A stretch of 64,000 nucleotides of DNA from Planctomycetota bacterium (GCA_013285505.1 CP053450.1:480796-544795); one strand, 5' to 3'; positions 29,817-41,457 are shown, counted from the stretch's first letter. Notes: generated by a model not told the origin, from the letters alone. Numbers and translations: made by a program.

Positions 29817-30483
29817 TCGCGGCTCCAACGCCCCCCCCGGCCTCGGCACGATAGCCCCCGCCCGGGGTCAGATGCACCAGCGTGGAACCCTGGCCGAACC
29901 GGGCCGGACCGCTGTCGAGCACGACGTCGATGCCCCCCTCCTCGGCGCGGCCGTCCTCGAGGGCGATCCCGGGGTCGCGGTCCGGGGCCCAGCCGACCGC
30001 CGCGAGCCGGGTGCCGACCACGGGCCCCTCAACCTGCGCCAGCACGCGCGCACTCGTCGCCCGGCACACGGAACGTGAGCATGCCGTCGCGGCTCGAGCA
30101 CCCCGCGAGGGACGCCGAGCCGCCTGGACCGCTCGGGCACAGTCCGCGTCGTTGAGTTGGATATCGAACCGCACCGGTCCCGGCAGGAACCGCCGCAGCA
30201 GCCTGCGGTGCCGGGCCGAGGCGATAGGCACCGCATCCAGAACCGCCTCGATCGACGCTGCGTGCCACGTGTGGCAGGGGTTGGGCGGGGTGGCGTGGGC
30301 TGGCGTGACCATCGCTTGGAGCTTCGCGAGCGCGTCGGGTTGCAACGCCGAGGCGAAGACGCCGTAGACCGTCTCGGTGGGCAGGATGACCAGCCCGCCC
30401 CGGCGGAGCGCGTCGGCAGCCACGGCCTCACGCCTCGTGCGCTCGCCTGCTTCGAGATTCTCGGATAACTCTGCGATCACCAC
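29813..30483 (-). CDS. Divergent Sua5/YciO/YrdC-family protein, several frame breaks
   Basis: About 223 aa. The N-terminus ADALRRGGLVILPTETVYGV is the YrdC fold signature. FLPGPVRFDIQL and FRVPGDE belong to the same fold, and the C-terminal part ends GPARFGQGSTLVHLTPGG (usually STVVDL). Members make threonylcarbamoyl-AMP for tRNA t6A. After ETVYG the usual KxR...SxN nucleotide-binding signature is not visible (KLQAMVTPAHATPPNP stands there), so activity is uncertain. Breaks lie near 30110, 30055 and 29840 (G8 run). With the last corrected, the stop overlaps the next start as ATGA. GTG start at 30483. Confidence 0.72.
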
Positions 30484-30864
30484 CGTGACAGCCCCTCGCC
30501 GGTCCTTGGGAGAATCCCCGACCCAGCCTCGTTCAGCCGCGAGTGGGCTGCTGTGCCCCAGAGGGGCCAGTGTAGCCTCGCAAAAACGCCTGTTGTGTCC
30601 CGAACCGGCGGGACGATAACGAGGTTGAACGCGAATTTGCTTCCGTCACGAGTTTATCAGGGTTATACTTGGGTCGATTTCGTGAAGTCCTGCTCCGTTT
30701 TCTCGTCGCAGGCAACTCCAACCGCCGCGCGCTCGAATCGGAATTCGTCAATCCGGCGGGTCGGAGGGCAGGGGGACGTCGTTCTGGCTTCGTCCGTGAT
30801 ACCGCAGAAGTGTTCTGACCGAGGCGGGGCGCTCCCGTCCAAGGCTGAGGAAGAGGAGGATCGC
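30484..30864. other. Divergent intergenic region with promoter for the pseudopilin gene
   Basis: 381 bp without a coding frame. It is clearly less GC-rich around 30600-30720 than the flanks, as expected for a promoter region. A purine run GAGGAGGA at 30852-30859 is the ribosome-binding site of the gene at 30865. Confidence 0.6.
30641..30669 (+). promoter_or_regulatory. Candidate sigma-70-type promoter
   Basis: TTCCGT (30641) and TATACT (30664) are separated by 17 bp in a locally AT-richer stretch upstream of the pseudopilin gene. The -10 box is one base from TATAAT; the -35 box is weak. Confidence 0.4.
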
Positions 30865-31965
<1,101 letters not shown>

Positions 31966-32008
31966 ACCCACCCCGAAACCTAAGCCGAACCAAGGTTCCG
32001 ACTTGACG

Positions 32009-32040
32009 CACCCCGGCCGCCAAGGCACGCTGCCGGGGTG
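32009..32040 (+). promoter_or_regulatory. Stem-loop covering the comEC start
   Basis: CACCCCGGC (32009-32017) pairs perfectly with GCCGGGGTG (32032-32040) across a 14-base loop. The downstream arm contains the GTG start codon of comEC. Only a weak T-content follows (TCGTTGTCT), so this is either a poor terminator of the pseudopilin gene or a structure that limits comEC translation. Confidence 0.45.
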
Positions 32041-34597
32041 TCGTTGTCTGCGCACCAGCCCCAGACAGGGGACGACGACGGGGGATCCGCCCGTCTTCTG
32101 TCCACACCCGCCGCCCGCCGGGCGACGCTGGCGTTCGTCGCCTTCGCCGCCGGGCAGGTGCTGGCGCAGCAGCTCTGGCTCCGCGGCCTCACTCTCGCGG
32201 CGTCTGTCTGGTTCGGCGGCTTCGTTGATCGTGCTGGCCGCCGGCGTGCTCCGACGCCGCGGGCCCGGCGGCGCGGTGCTGGCCATTGCCACGATGTTGC
32301 TCGCGGGGGGTTGGTTCACGGCCCGGGTGCTGGAGTTGCCGCGCTCCAGCCTCGGCGCGCTGGTGCCCGCGCCCACCGAGCCGGGCGGGGGGCACATCGT
32401 CACCATCGAGGGGGCCGTCATCGAGCCTGTCCGGGCGTGGGAGCCCTCGGGCGCGTTGGCCGATTATCTGCCCATGCAGGGCGGCTCGGTGTCGTTCACG
32501 GTGCGCACACGGGGCGCTGCTGGACGCGGGCGCGCACAGTCCGCGGCCGTGTCCGGGTCACCGTCGGTCAGGGCGAGCCCGAGGTCCGCGTCGGCGATCG
32601 CGTGCGGGTGAAGGGCATCGCCCGGGCGATCGAGCCGCCGAGCAACCCGGGCCAGCCCGACCCGCGGCTGTGGGCCGCCCAGTCCGGCCAGACCGTGACG
32701 CTCACCGCCGCCTCGGCGGCACTGGTCGAGGTGTTGCCGCCCGCGCGGGGTCCGGTGGCGTCGGCCGCCCGCGCGTGGAGACAGTCCAGGGCGTGGCTCG
32801 CCCGGCGGGCGGCCGCGGTTTTGCCCGAGTCGGAGAACTCCCCCGGCCGCGCGATGCTCGCGGCCCTGCTGCTCGGCGAGCGCGAGTTGGGTGCCGACGA
32901 ACTGCGGGCGACGTTCGCTCGCCAGGGCCTGGCGCACGTGCTGGCCATCAGCGGGTTCCACCTCGCGGTCATGGCGGGGGCGGCGCTGTTTGCGGTCCGC
33001 CTGACCGGCGATCGCGGCAGGCTCGAGCCGCTGCTCGTGGCGGTTCTGGTGGTGCTCTACGTGCTCATCCTGCCTGCGCGCGCGCCGATCCTGCGCGCGG
33101 CGACCATGGTCCTGGCGTGGCTCCTCGCCGAGTCGATGGGCCGCCGGTACGACAAGCGGGCCCTGCTGGCGTGGGTCGCGATCGCGGTGCTCGTGGTCCG
33201 GCCGATGGACCTGTTCAGCCTCGGCTACCAGCTCACCTTCGGGATCACCGCGGCGCTCATCTGGTTCGGGGCGCCGGTGCACGCACGGCTGTTTCCCGGC
33301 GCGATCAGCTTCGATCGGTACGAGCCGCCGGACGCGTTCACGCGGCGGTGGTGGATCGACCGGCTCACGCAACTGGTCAGCGCGAGCATCCTGTGCTGGC
33401 TGGTCGCGACGCCGCTGGTGGCCCGATCGGTCGGCGTGATCAGCCCGGTGGCGGTCGTGTCCACGGTCGTGGTCGTCCCGCTGGTGACGGTGCTGCTCTG
33501 GTCGAGCTATGCCGCGATGCTGGTGGGGGTGTTCGTCCCGCCTCTGGCGACGGCGATGTCGAGCGTGCTCGAATGGTGCGCACACGGTGTCGTCACGCTG
33601 GTCAACATCATGGACGCGGCACCCCTGACGACGGTCTACGCCCCGCGATTCTCGCTGGCGCTGACCGCCGCGCTGACCGTGGTCGTGCTGCTCTGGCTGG
33701 TCCGGGGCCGCCTGAAGAGCCCCGGCCTGTGGGCCGCGACGTTGCTGGTGGTTGGCTGGGGCTGGGGCGAGTGGCGCACCGCCGGCCGGCTGCCCCACGA
33801 TGTGGCGCTGCGCATCGACACGCTCGATGTGGGCAACGGCACGTGTCATCTCGTGCGCTCGGGCGACGACGTGCTGCTGTGGGACTGCGGCTCGCTCAAC
33901 CCGGCGATCGGCGTGCGGACCATCCCCCGGGCCCTGCACGCCCTCGGGGTGCGACGCGTGCCGGAGGTCGTGCTCACCCATCCGAACTTCGACCACTACA
34001 GCGGCCTGCTCGATGTGACCGAACGCTTCGGGGTCGAGCGGGTCTGGACGACGAGCACCTTTCTCGCGAGGGCCGATCGAGACCCCGGCGGCGCAGCCGC
34101 GGCGTGCCTGCGCGCTCTGGACCGGCGGGGCATCGAGGTCGGCACCTGGGCCGCGGGGGAGTCCTTGCCGTTCGGCAACGCCCTGGCCACGGTGCTCTCG
34201 CCCCCGGAACCGCCGCCCTTCGCCTCCGACAACGACACGTCGATCGTCGCGATGTTCGGCGTGCAGACCGCAGCCGGCGAGCGGCGGTTGCTGATGACCG
34301 GCGACGCTCAGCGCGAAGCCCTCGCCGCGTTGATGTCCCCGGACGCCGACCTGGACGCGGACGTGCTCGAGCTCCCGCACCACGGCAGTGTGCAGCCGAC
34401 GGCCATGGCGTTTGTGGATGAGGTCGGTCCGGCGGTCGTGTTGCAGTCCACCGGCGATGCGCGCGCTCGATATCCGCTGGAACGCCCAGCGCCTCGGCCG
34501 CACGTGGTGGACCACCGCGACCGACGGGGCGGCGTGGGTCGAGTTCCGGCGCGACGGGTCGGTCGTGAGCGGATCGGTGCGCCGCGAAGCGGAGTGA
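32038..34597 (+). CDS. comEC: ComEC/Rec2 DNA-uptake channel, frame broken four times
   Basis: About 851 aa. An N-terminal soluble OB-like part (VRGRVRVTVG...VRVGDRVRVKG) is followed by the Competence domain of many helices with AMLAALLLGE...LRATFARQGLAHVLAISGFHLAV, the signature of the family. A C-terminal metallo-beta-lactamase-like domain follows (LDVGNGTCHLV, VVLTHPNFDHYSGL, LMTGD, VLELPHHGS). The protein carries single-stranded DNA across the inner membrane. Breaks lie near 32220, 32505, 32525 and 34465, all of the same net sense. Start GTG 32038; an N-terminal Gln/Asp-rich segment precedes the first helix. Confidence 0.92.
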
Positions 34598-34660
34598 GCT
34601 GATACTCCTGCGGTTCTGTACCGCGCGCGCAACCATGGCGGGACGCGCCGAGGCGGGCGT

Positions 34661-36607
34661 CTACCGCCGGCCGGCCCCGAGCTGGCGCAGCTCCGCGGCG
34701 TCTGCGTCGCCCTGCCCATCGCGGGTGTGGGCGGCTCATCAGCGAGAGCGCGGCCTCGGCGTAGTCGCCGCGGCTCGCGGACCACCCGCCGGCCGACGTG
34801 CCACAGCGCGTCGACAGCCTGAAGGTCGGTCCGGTCCTCCTCGGAGAGTGCCGAGAAGGCGCGAAGGAACTCGTCGTCCTGCCCGGTGCGGAAAAGCATG
34901 AAGAGCCCCGCGCGGGCGACGCCCGCGTCGAGCGAGGCCGGCTGATCACGCAGCATCGCCTCGAAGAGGCGCGCCGCGTCGCTGTCGCGGGCCGAGAGCG
35001 AGAGCGCGGTGAACATGTCGGCGTACCGCTGCTCGGCCGCGGCCGCCCTGAACTGTTCATCCATCGGCACGCTGCCCTCCAGCGGCAACGCGGCTTCGGA
35101 CACGCGCGACTCGGGACGCAGCGTGTAGAGCGGGTCTCCCAGCACCGAGATCCGCCAGAGCGGCGCGCCGTCCAGCCGTCCCGCTGCGCCGAAGGCCATC
35201 CCCGCGAGCATGCGGCTCGGCGATCATCGGCGTCGGGACGAACGCCTGCAGGTACGGCTCGTGCACCGAGCCGATGTAGGCGAACGCGCCCCGCTGCAGC
35301 CACCGGCCGGCGACGGTCGTGGCGCGATCCGGCGCGACGGCCGACCACGAGTGCACCATGTGCACGGCCGCGGGCACATCCAGCAGCGGCACATCACCGG
35401 CGTTGGCCCGCGTGTTCCCGAGGTCAAACCACCCGCGGTTGCCGCTGGAGTTGATGAGGATCAGCCCGGCGTGCACCGGCCGCTCGGCGCGGAGCTTCCA
35501 GTCCGCGGCGGTGTTGTGCGGCTCGTCGTCGAGCATCGCGAGCAACCCCGCGTCGCCGAGTGACTTGCTGGCGCGGGAGCCGTCCCACTGCACCCATGGC
35601 TCGGTCGAGCCGTAGCCGTCGAACGTCCAAGTCGAGCGGGGCCGCTGGAAGATCGAGCACATTGCGCGGTAGGCCGCGAGAGGCTCGGAGCCGAAGACCT
35701 GTCCGGCCCACGCCCAGCGTGCGCCGTCCGGTGAGTTCGCGGCCCGCCCGACGCGATCGGTCGTCGCGACGAATTCGTTCGCGGAAGTCTTGATTCGTGC
35801 GGGCAGTGCCCCGCAGATCGTCACCGCGTCGATCGCGTCGCCGAGATCCCGCCACGCGAGCGGCTGCGAGGCGCAGAACTCGTCGAGCTGCGCACTAGGG
35901 TCTCCGCCTGGGCCGTGTCGAGCGAGCCGTTGATGGCCAGTGCGGGGAACTCGGTCCAGAAAATCGGCTCGCCCCGGGCGGCCGCGATGGCCAGAGCCGC
36001 GGTCCACGCGGGGTCGCGGCTCGTCGGCGAGGATGACACCCGGGCTGGTGTGCCCCATCGCGTTCCACGCGCCGACCAGCTGCGCGGGCGTGACGTCTTC
36101 CGGCGAATCGGTCTCGACGCCCCAGGCCCGGAGGAGAGCCGCTGCGGGCGAGTTGTCCGGCGTTGGGCACCGCGCGGCGGGGCCGCATCGGTGCGCCCGG
36201 TCGGGCGGTCCCCTCGGGCGCCTCCCAGCGCACGACGCTCTCGGGCTGGAAGCCCCGGACAAACCGGGAGATGTCCTCCCGGGCCGCCCACGAGCCGTCG
36301 TCGATCAGCACGGGGAACATCGCCATCGGCGTCCAGTGCGCGATGGCCTCGGCGTAGCCGGCCGGGTCGGGCACGATGACCACGGTGCGGATCACCGGAC
36401 GGGTCGCCAGCAGCGCTCCCGCCCGTCGGCCGAGCAGCACACCGGGGTGCATCTCGGCGGCCGGCTGGGCGAGCGGGGCCGGCGTCGGGGTGTCGGGCGA
36501 CTGCTCGTCCTGCGCGCCGCGGCACCGGGCACGGCCGAGAGCACCGCGGACACGATCACAGCCGGGAGGACAACCCGGCACATTCGGGAGAGGGCGATAG
36601 GCATCAT
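34661..36607 (-). CDS. Large secreted protein, C-terminal part resembling gingipain-like peptidases, frame broken ~7 times
   Basis: About 647 aa when joined. A signal peptide (MPIALSRMCRVVLPAVIVSAV) starts it. The N-terminal half contains VVIVPDPAGYAEAIAHW and PVLIDDGSWAAREDI. The middle holds VHMVHSWSAVAPDRATTVAG, then GAFAYIGSVHEPYLQAFVP and WRISVLGDPLYTL. The 'HSWSA...GSV.EPYL...GDPLY' string is reminiscent of C25/caspase-like secreted peptidases, but catalytic residues are not certain. The C-terminal ~120 residues are TPR-like helices. Breaks lie near 36520, 36180, 36010, 35895, 35215, 34770 and 34715. Only 32 bp separates its start from trpE on the other strand. Confidence 0.6.
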
Positions 36608-36639
36608 CACACTGTACCGCTCGCGTACACTCCGGCCGC

Positions 36640-38253
36640 ATGCCAAGCCTCTCGCGAGACCAATTCGTGGCCTTCGTCGACACCGAGCGGTCCCGCACGC
36701 CCGACCGCGTGCTGGCGGTCCCGATACAGGTGCGGCTGCTGTCCGACCAGCTCACGCCGGTGCTCGCGTATCGGCGGCTGGTCTCGGGCGACTCCCGCAC
36801 CGCCCCCTCGTTCCTGCTCGAGTCGGTCGAGGGCGGCGAGCGGCAGGGTCGCTACTCCATCCTCGGTGCCCAGCCGGTGGTCGAGGTGGTCGCCTACCAG
36901 CACGGCGTCCGCGTGACCGACCACCGAGACCGCACGTTCAGCGAGGGCGACTCGGGCAACCCGCTGCTGGCGCCGAGACAGATCACCGAACGCGTGCGCC
37001 TGGTCCACCCGCCCGCCCGCTCGCCCCGCGAAGAGCTCCCCGGCTGCCCGCTCGGCGGCTGGTTCGGCTACGCCAGCTACGACACCGTCCGCTACGCCGA
37101 GCCGGAGAAGCTCGCCTTCGCCCACGCCCCGCACGACGACCGCGAGCTGCCCGATATGCACTTTGCGCTCTACGACGGGCTCGTCGCGTTCGACCACGTC
37201 GGCAAGCTCATCCACGTCGTGCAGCTCGCGATGGTCGAACCGGACGAGGACCCCGGCGCCGCCTACGACAAGGCCCTCGCCAAGCTCGAGGCGACCGTCG
37301 TGCGGGTCAACACCGCGCAGAAGCACGCCACGCCGCTCAAGTCGGGGCGTGTCGGCACCGAGCCCCCGGTGCACCCGATGCCCTCGAACACCACCCGCGA
37401 GCAGCACGCCGAGATGGTGGCCCGCGCCAAGGAGTACATCCGCGCCGGCGACATCTTCCAGGTGGTCGTGGGGCAGCGGTTCGAGCGCGAGAGCAGCGCC
37501 GATCCGTTCGATGTGTACCGCGCGCTGCGCGCGGTCAACCCCAGCCCCTACATGGTCTACATGCAGAGCGCCGGGTGCATCCTGATCGCGTCGAGCCCGG
37601 AGATCCTCTGCCGCGTGAGGCGCGAGGCCGACGGCGGGCTGGTGCTGACCAACCGACCCCTCGCCGGGACACGCCGTCGCGGCATGACCGCCGACGAGGA
37701 CGTCGCCCTCGAGAACGACCTGCTCGCCGACCAGAAGGAGAGGGCCGAGCACGTGATGCTCGTGGACCTGGGACGCAACGACGTGGGCAAGGTGTCCGAG
37801 GCCGGCTCGATCGCGCTGCCCGCGGTGATGGAGATCGAGCGGTACAGCCACGTCATGCACATCAGCTCGACCGTCACCGGCGTGCTCCGCGAGGGGTTCG
37901 ACGCGTGGGACGCGCTGATCGCGACACTGCCTGTAGGGACGATCTCCGGCGCGCCCAAGATCCGGGCGATGCAGATCATCGACGAGCTCGAGCCGGTCCG
38001 GCGGGGCCCCTACGGCGGCGGCATGGGCTACGTCTCGCTCGACGGGGAGATGGACATCGCGCTGGCGCTGCGGACCATGGTCGTGCCGACCACCGGGCAC
38101 GACCGCGAGGGCGGGCCGTGGATGTACTACATCCAGGCCGCCGGGGGGATCGTCGCCGATTCAGAGGCCGAGCCGGAGTTCATGGAAACCGTCAACAAGG
38201 CCGCGGCCCTGGCCCGGGCGGTAGACCTGGCCGAGTCGGCGTTTTCGGACTGA
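36640..38253 (+). CDS. trpE: Anthranilate synthase component I
   Basis: 537 aa, intact. The N-terminal domain has SFLLESVEGGERQGRYS, including the LLES tryptophan-feedback site. The chorismate-binding domain shows GDIFQVVVGQRFER, NPSPYMVYM, LAGTRRRG, VMLVDLGRNDVGKV and GTISGAPKIRAM, all in family order. It converts chorismate with ammonia (from TrpG) to anthranilate, the first step of tryptophan synthesis. No trpG or other trp gene is near. The start is 32 bp from the divergent gene. Confidence 0.96.
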   Translation: MPSLSRDQFVAFVDTERSRTPDRVLAVPIQVRLLSDQLTPVLAYRRLVSGDSRTAPSFLLESVEGGERQGRYSILGAQPVVEVVAYQHGVRVTDHRDRTFSEGDSGNPLLAPRQITERVRLVHPPARSPREELPGCPLGGWFGYASYDTVRYAEPEKLAFAHAPHDDRELPDMHFALYDGLVAFDHVGKLIHVVQLAMVEPDEDPGAAYDKALAKLEATVVRVNTAQKHATPLKSGRVGTEPPVHPMPSNTTREQHAEMVARAKEYIRAGDIFQVVVGQRFERESSADPFDVYRALRAVNPSPYMVYMQSAGCILIASSPEILCRVRREADGGLVLTNRPLAGTRRRGMTADEDVALENDLLADQKERAEHVMLVDLGRNDVGKVSEAGSIALPAVMEIERYSHVMHISSTVTGVLREGFDAWDALIATLPVGTISGAPKIRAMQIIDELEPVRRGPYGGGMGYVSLDGEMDIALALRTMVVPTTGHDREGGPWMYYIQAAGGIVADSEAEPEFMETVNKAAALARAVDLAESAFSD

Positions 38254-38339
38254 CCGACATTCCTGACCGGTGCTCGAAGATGCGTTGGAATCGGTGGGGT
38301 CCCCCTATAGACTGCGATCATCGATCGACGGGAGGCAGA

Positions 38340-41300
38340 ATGGCTACTGTGCGCGCAGTGTTCGGGTGGTGTATTGCGGTCGTTCTGGGTTCGTCGATTG
38401 TTGCTGGCTCGTGCCGCGGGCAGTGCCTCGACTGGATCGATGGCTACGGCGACGGAGACCCCGCGCCGAACCAGGCGGTGACCGCCGTCACAAGCGGGAT
38501 GCTCGACGGTGAGCCGGCGGTGTTCGTCGGCGGCTTCTTCGAGCGGATCGGCGGCGTGCCCTGCAAGGGGCTTGCCACCTGGGACGGGAGTGACTGGACA
38601 CCGTTCGATCAGTGGTATGACGGGTGGATCAGCGCGATGGTCTGGGCCGACGATGGCGGCGGGCCGGCGCTGTTTGTCATCGGTGCGTTCTATCTCACCG
38701 AGAACGCACCCCGGTCCTCGGTGCTCCGCTGGCGCAACGGACAGTGGGAGGACCTCGGTGCGGACATCGGCAACGACAACCCGCGGGCGATCGTGGAGCA
38801 CGACGGCGCGCTCTATCTCGTCGGCGGCTTCATGGAGATCAACGGGCAGCCCACCAGAGGGATGGCGTCGTGGGATGGCGCGTCGTGGACGGCCTATCCC
38901 GACGTGACAGACGGGCAGATCTATGCGGCCGCGAGCTACACCGACCAGAACGGACCGGCCCTGGTCATCGGCGGCTTCTTCTCGGAGGCCGGCGGTGTCT
39001 TTGCCGAGAACGTCGCGATGCTCCGCGGCGGCGTGTGGTCGGGCATGGGCGGCGGGCTCCGCGCGGGTTCCTGCCGGGCCCTCCGCGTCGTCAACGAGCT
39101 CGGAGGACCGACGCTCTATGCCGGCGGCGACTTTCAGTTCACGGGCCCGTCCGAGCGTCTCCGCAGTCTCGCACGATGGGACGGCGGGGCGTGGCGGCGC
39201 ATCGGCGGCAACGCCAACGACGGAGGTGTGTTCGGACGGAGCGTCCTGTCGCTTGGCGTGCTGCCCGGGCAGTTCTGGGACGAGCTGGTGGTTGCGGGAG
39301 ACTTTGACGAGGGCAACGGGCTGCGTGGCGTCGCGGTCTGGAACAGATTCGACAACGAGCTGCGCACGCTGCGGGGGGGCTTGGGTGTGCACGACGCCTA
39401 CGTCGCAGAAGCGGTGCAGACGCCCGAGGGCCAGCGGCTCCTGATCGGCGGCGATCTTTACGACCAGGGCGGCAAGCCCGCGGACCACCTCGCGATCTGG
39501 GGCGTGGACTGCTCACCGCCGCGGTTCGTGTCGGTCCCGGCCTCGAGGAAGGCTCCGTTCGACGAGGGCATCGTTTTCAACGTCGAGACCCACGGCTCGC
39601 TGCCGATGGAGTACGCGTGGTTCCACAACGGCGAGCCGATCGAGAACGGCGGGAGATTCCAGGGGGCAGACAGCGATTGGCTCAGTTTCTCGCCCTGGTG
39701 GTACGCCGACCGCGGCGTCTACGAGTGTGTCGCGGTCAACGACATCGGCCAGACGGTGAGCGAGCCGATCGAACTGACGATGCCGGGCGAAGGCCTCCCG
39801 TCCTTCCCGATCGAGACGCTGACACTCCTCGACGATCTGGAGTCGCCGGTCGATCCCGACCGGACGATCGGCATCCTCCCGCGGAGCGTCGCAGCAGACG
39901 GCGTCGTCGCCGCCCGCGCGAGCGGTGGAGGCACAGAGGAGTATGTGGTCTTGATCGATGGTGCCGGTGTGTCCTACATCGTCGCCCGCGGCGACCCGTT
40001 CCCCGGGAGTGACGAGGAGTTCTTCGGCCCGCTGAGCGGAATCCCCATCGCCGGGCGGGGCAGGACGGTGATGTTCGCGACCCGGATCGAAGGCCCGAAC
40101 GTCGAACCGGCCAGCGACAGCGCGATCTGCTTCTACGACGGTTCCTCGCTGCGGGTCGTCATCCGCGAAGGTGATCCCGCGCCGCACATCGGGCAGGAGG
40201 CGCGGCTCGCCGACTTGCCGAGCGGGCTGGAGTTTCGCGTCGCGGCTGACGGTGACGTCATCATCACCGCGCGTCTGACTGGCGGCCCATTCGATCTGGA
40301 AATCGACGCTGGCGTGTGGCGATGGAGCCCGGCCAACGGGTTTGCGCTGCTGGGACACTCCGGGCAGGAAGCGCCAGGCGGTGACGCCCACTGGACCTTC
40401 CTCACCGGCGAGGTCGATTCCGGCACACCCGGCCGCGGTGTGCTGAGCGGTTGGCTCGACTCGGCGACGGGGTACAAGAACACCTACTCACACGACCACG
40501 GGCTGTGGATCGAGTCCGGCACGGGGCTCGAACGCCTCGGGGTCAGCGGCGATCACGCGCCGGGCTTCCCGCCCGACGTCAACTTTGAGTCATTTGCATA
40601 CCCCGTTGGCACGCAGGACCGCTCGTGGTTCTCCTCGCGCGTCGCTGGCCCCGACGCGTTCAGCGCCTCAGGCGTCTGGCGCACCACCGGCGGTGAGCCT
40701 GTGCCCGTAACGCTCAGCGGCGACCCGGTGCCCGTCGGCCCGCCGCATGCTCCCGACGGCGCGACGATGGGGCTGTGCTCGCTGCTGCGCGCCAACGGCC
40801 GCGGAGCGCTGGTGATCCGGAGCCGGATCGAAACTGACTGCGGCAACCGTTGCGCCTCGCACGGGTTGTTTGTTGTGCCTCCGAACGGGAGCATGCAGCC
40901 CCTGGGCTACAACCGCGCGCCAGGGCTCCCCGGGATGGACCAGGAGCTGTCGATCGCGGGGATCGCGTCGGCGCTGCTCAATAACCGTAACCAGATCGCG
41001 ATCGAGGCAGCGGTGGAGCCCACGGCCGGGCTCGGCGGCGTGCTCGGGTGGGACCCGCTGCGCGGTATGTTCCCGATCGTGGTGCCCGGTACGCGGATCG
41101 AGACCGAGCCCGGCCTGATCCGGGTGGTGGAGAGCGCGGCGCTCGTTCGGAGCGAAGCGCCTTACGACGAGACCGCCAGCGGGCTGGATGAGAACGGGAT
41201 CCTCACGCTCACCGTGGCGTTCTCCGACCGGCGGGACGCCCTGATCCGGCTCGCGTGGACCGACGCCCGTGACGCCACGTTCCCGTGCCGGGCCGATGTC

Positions 41301-41453
41301 AACATCGACGACACGGTCGACACAAGGGACGTTGTCGCCTTCCTGAACCTATGGTCTGCCCGCGGCTGGGGTGCCGACTTCACCGACGACGGGGCGATCG
41401 ACACCCGCGACGTGGTGGCGTTTCTGAACTCCTGGACCGAGGGCTGCGACTAG
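38340..41453 (+). CDS. Secreted kelch/propeller-like protein with Ig-like and dockerin-like domains
   Basis: 1,037 aa, intact. A signal peptide (MATVRAVFGWCIAVVLGSSIV) starts it. Residues ~30-380 are repeats of 'FVGGFFERIGGVPCKGLATWDG...' type (a recurrent planctomycete propeller). An Ig-like domain follows (~385-470; PLEYAWFHNGEPI-like with Trp, then YECVAVNDIGQTVSEP). A second repeat region with VAADG/ARASGGG turns spans ~490-960. The C-terminal dockerin-like pair is ADVNIDDTVDTRDVVAFLN and ADFTDDGAIDTRDVVAFLN, ending GCD. GGAGG lies at 38331. Longer upstream readings of this frame overlap trpE and are noise. Probably cell-surface or secreted; partner unknown. Confidence 0.85.
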   Translation: MATVRAVFGWCIAVVLGSSIVAGSCRGQCLDWIDGYGDGDPAPNQAVTAVTSGMLDGEPAVFVGGFFERIGGVPCKGLATWDGSDWTPFDQWYDGWISAMVWADDGGGPALFVIGAFYLTENAPRSSVLRWRNGQWEDLGADIGNDNPRAIVEHDGALYLVGGFMEINGQPTRGMASWDGASWTAYPDVTDGQIYAAASYTDQNGPALVIGGFFSEAGGVFAENVAMLRGGVWSGMGGGLRAGSCRALRVVNELGGPTLYAGGDFQFTGPSERLRSLARWDGGAWRRIGGNANDGGVFGRSVLSLGVLPGQFWDELVVAGDFDEGNGLRGVAVWNRFDNELRTLRGGLGVHDAYVAEAVQTPEGQRLLIGGDLYDQGGKPADHLAIWGVDCSPPRFVSVPASRKAPFDEGIVFNVETHGSLPMEYAWFHNGEPIENGGRFQGADSDWLSFSPWWYADRGVYECVAVNDIGQTVSEPIELTMPGEGLPSFPIETLTLLDDLESPVDPDRTIGILPRSVAADGVVAARASGGGTEEYVVLIDGAGVSYIVARGDPFPGSDEEFFGPLSGIPIAGRGRTVMFATRIEGPNVEPASDSAICFYDGSSLRVVIREGDPAPHIGQEARLADLPSGLEFRVAADGDVIITARLTGGPFDLEIDAGVWRWSPANGFALLGHSGQEAPGGDAHWTFLTGEVDSGTPGRGVLSGWLDSATGYKNTYSHDHGLWIESGTGLERLGVSGDHAPGFPPDVNFESFAYPVGTQDRSWFSSRVAGPDAFSASGVWRTTGGEPVPVTLSGDPVPVGPPHAPDGATMGLCSLLRANGRGALVIRSRIETDCGNRCASHGLFVVPPNGSMQPLGYNRAPGLPGMDQELSIAGIASALLNNRNQIAIEAAVEPTAGLGGVLGWDPLRGMFPIVVPGTRIETEPGLIRVVESAALVRSEAPYDETASGLDENGILTLTVAFSDRRDALIRLAWTDARDATFPCRADVNIDDTVDTRDVVAFLNLWSARGWGADFTDDGAIDTRDVVAFLNSWTEGCD

Positions 41454-41457
41454 GACC

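Noticed and set aside
29310..30483. Sua5-YwlE gene fusion
   Set aside because: Removing one G from the G8 run at ~29840 would join the two proteins, but adding one gives a stop that overlaps the next start as ATGA. That fits the 4-bp overlaps used elsewhere in this window (GTGA or ATGA), so separate genes are more likely.
35940..38339. Upstream extension of the dockerin-like gene's frame through trpE
   Set aside because: It is an open frame caused by high GC; the Arg/Pro/Ala-rich translation has no family character and trpE is clearly the real gene there.
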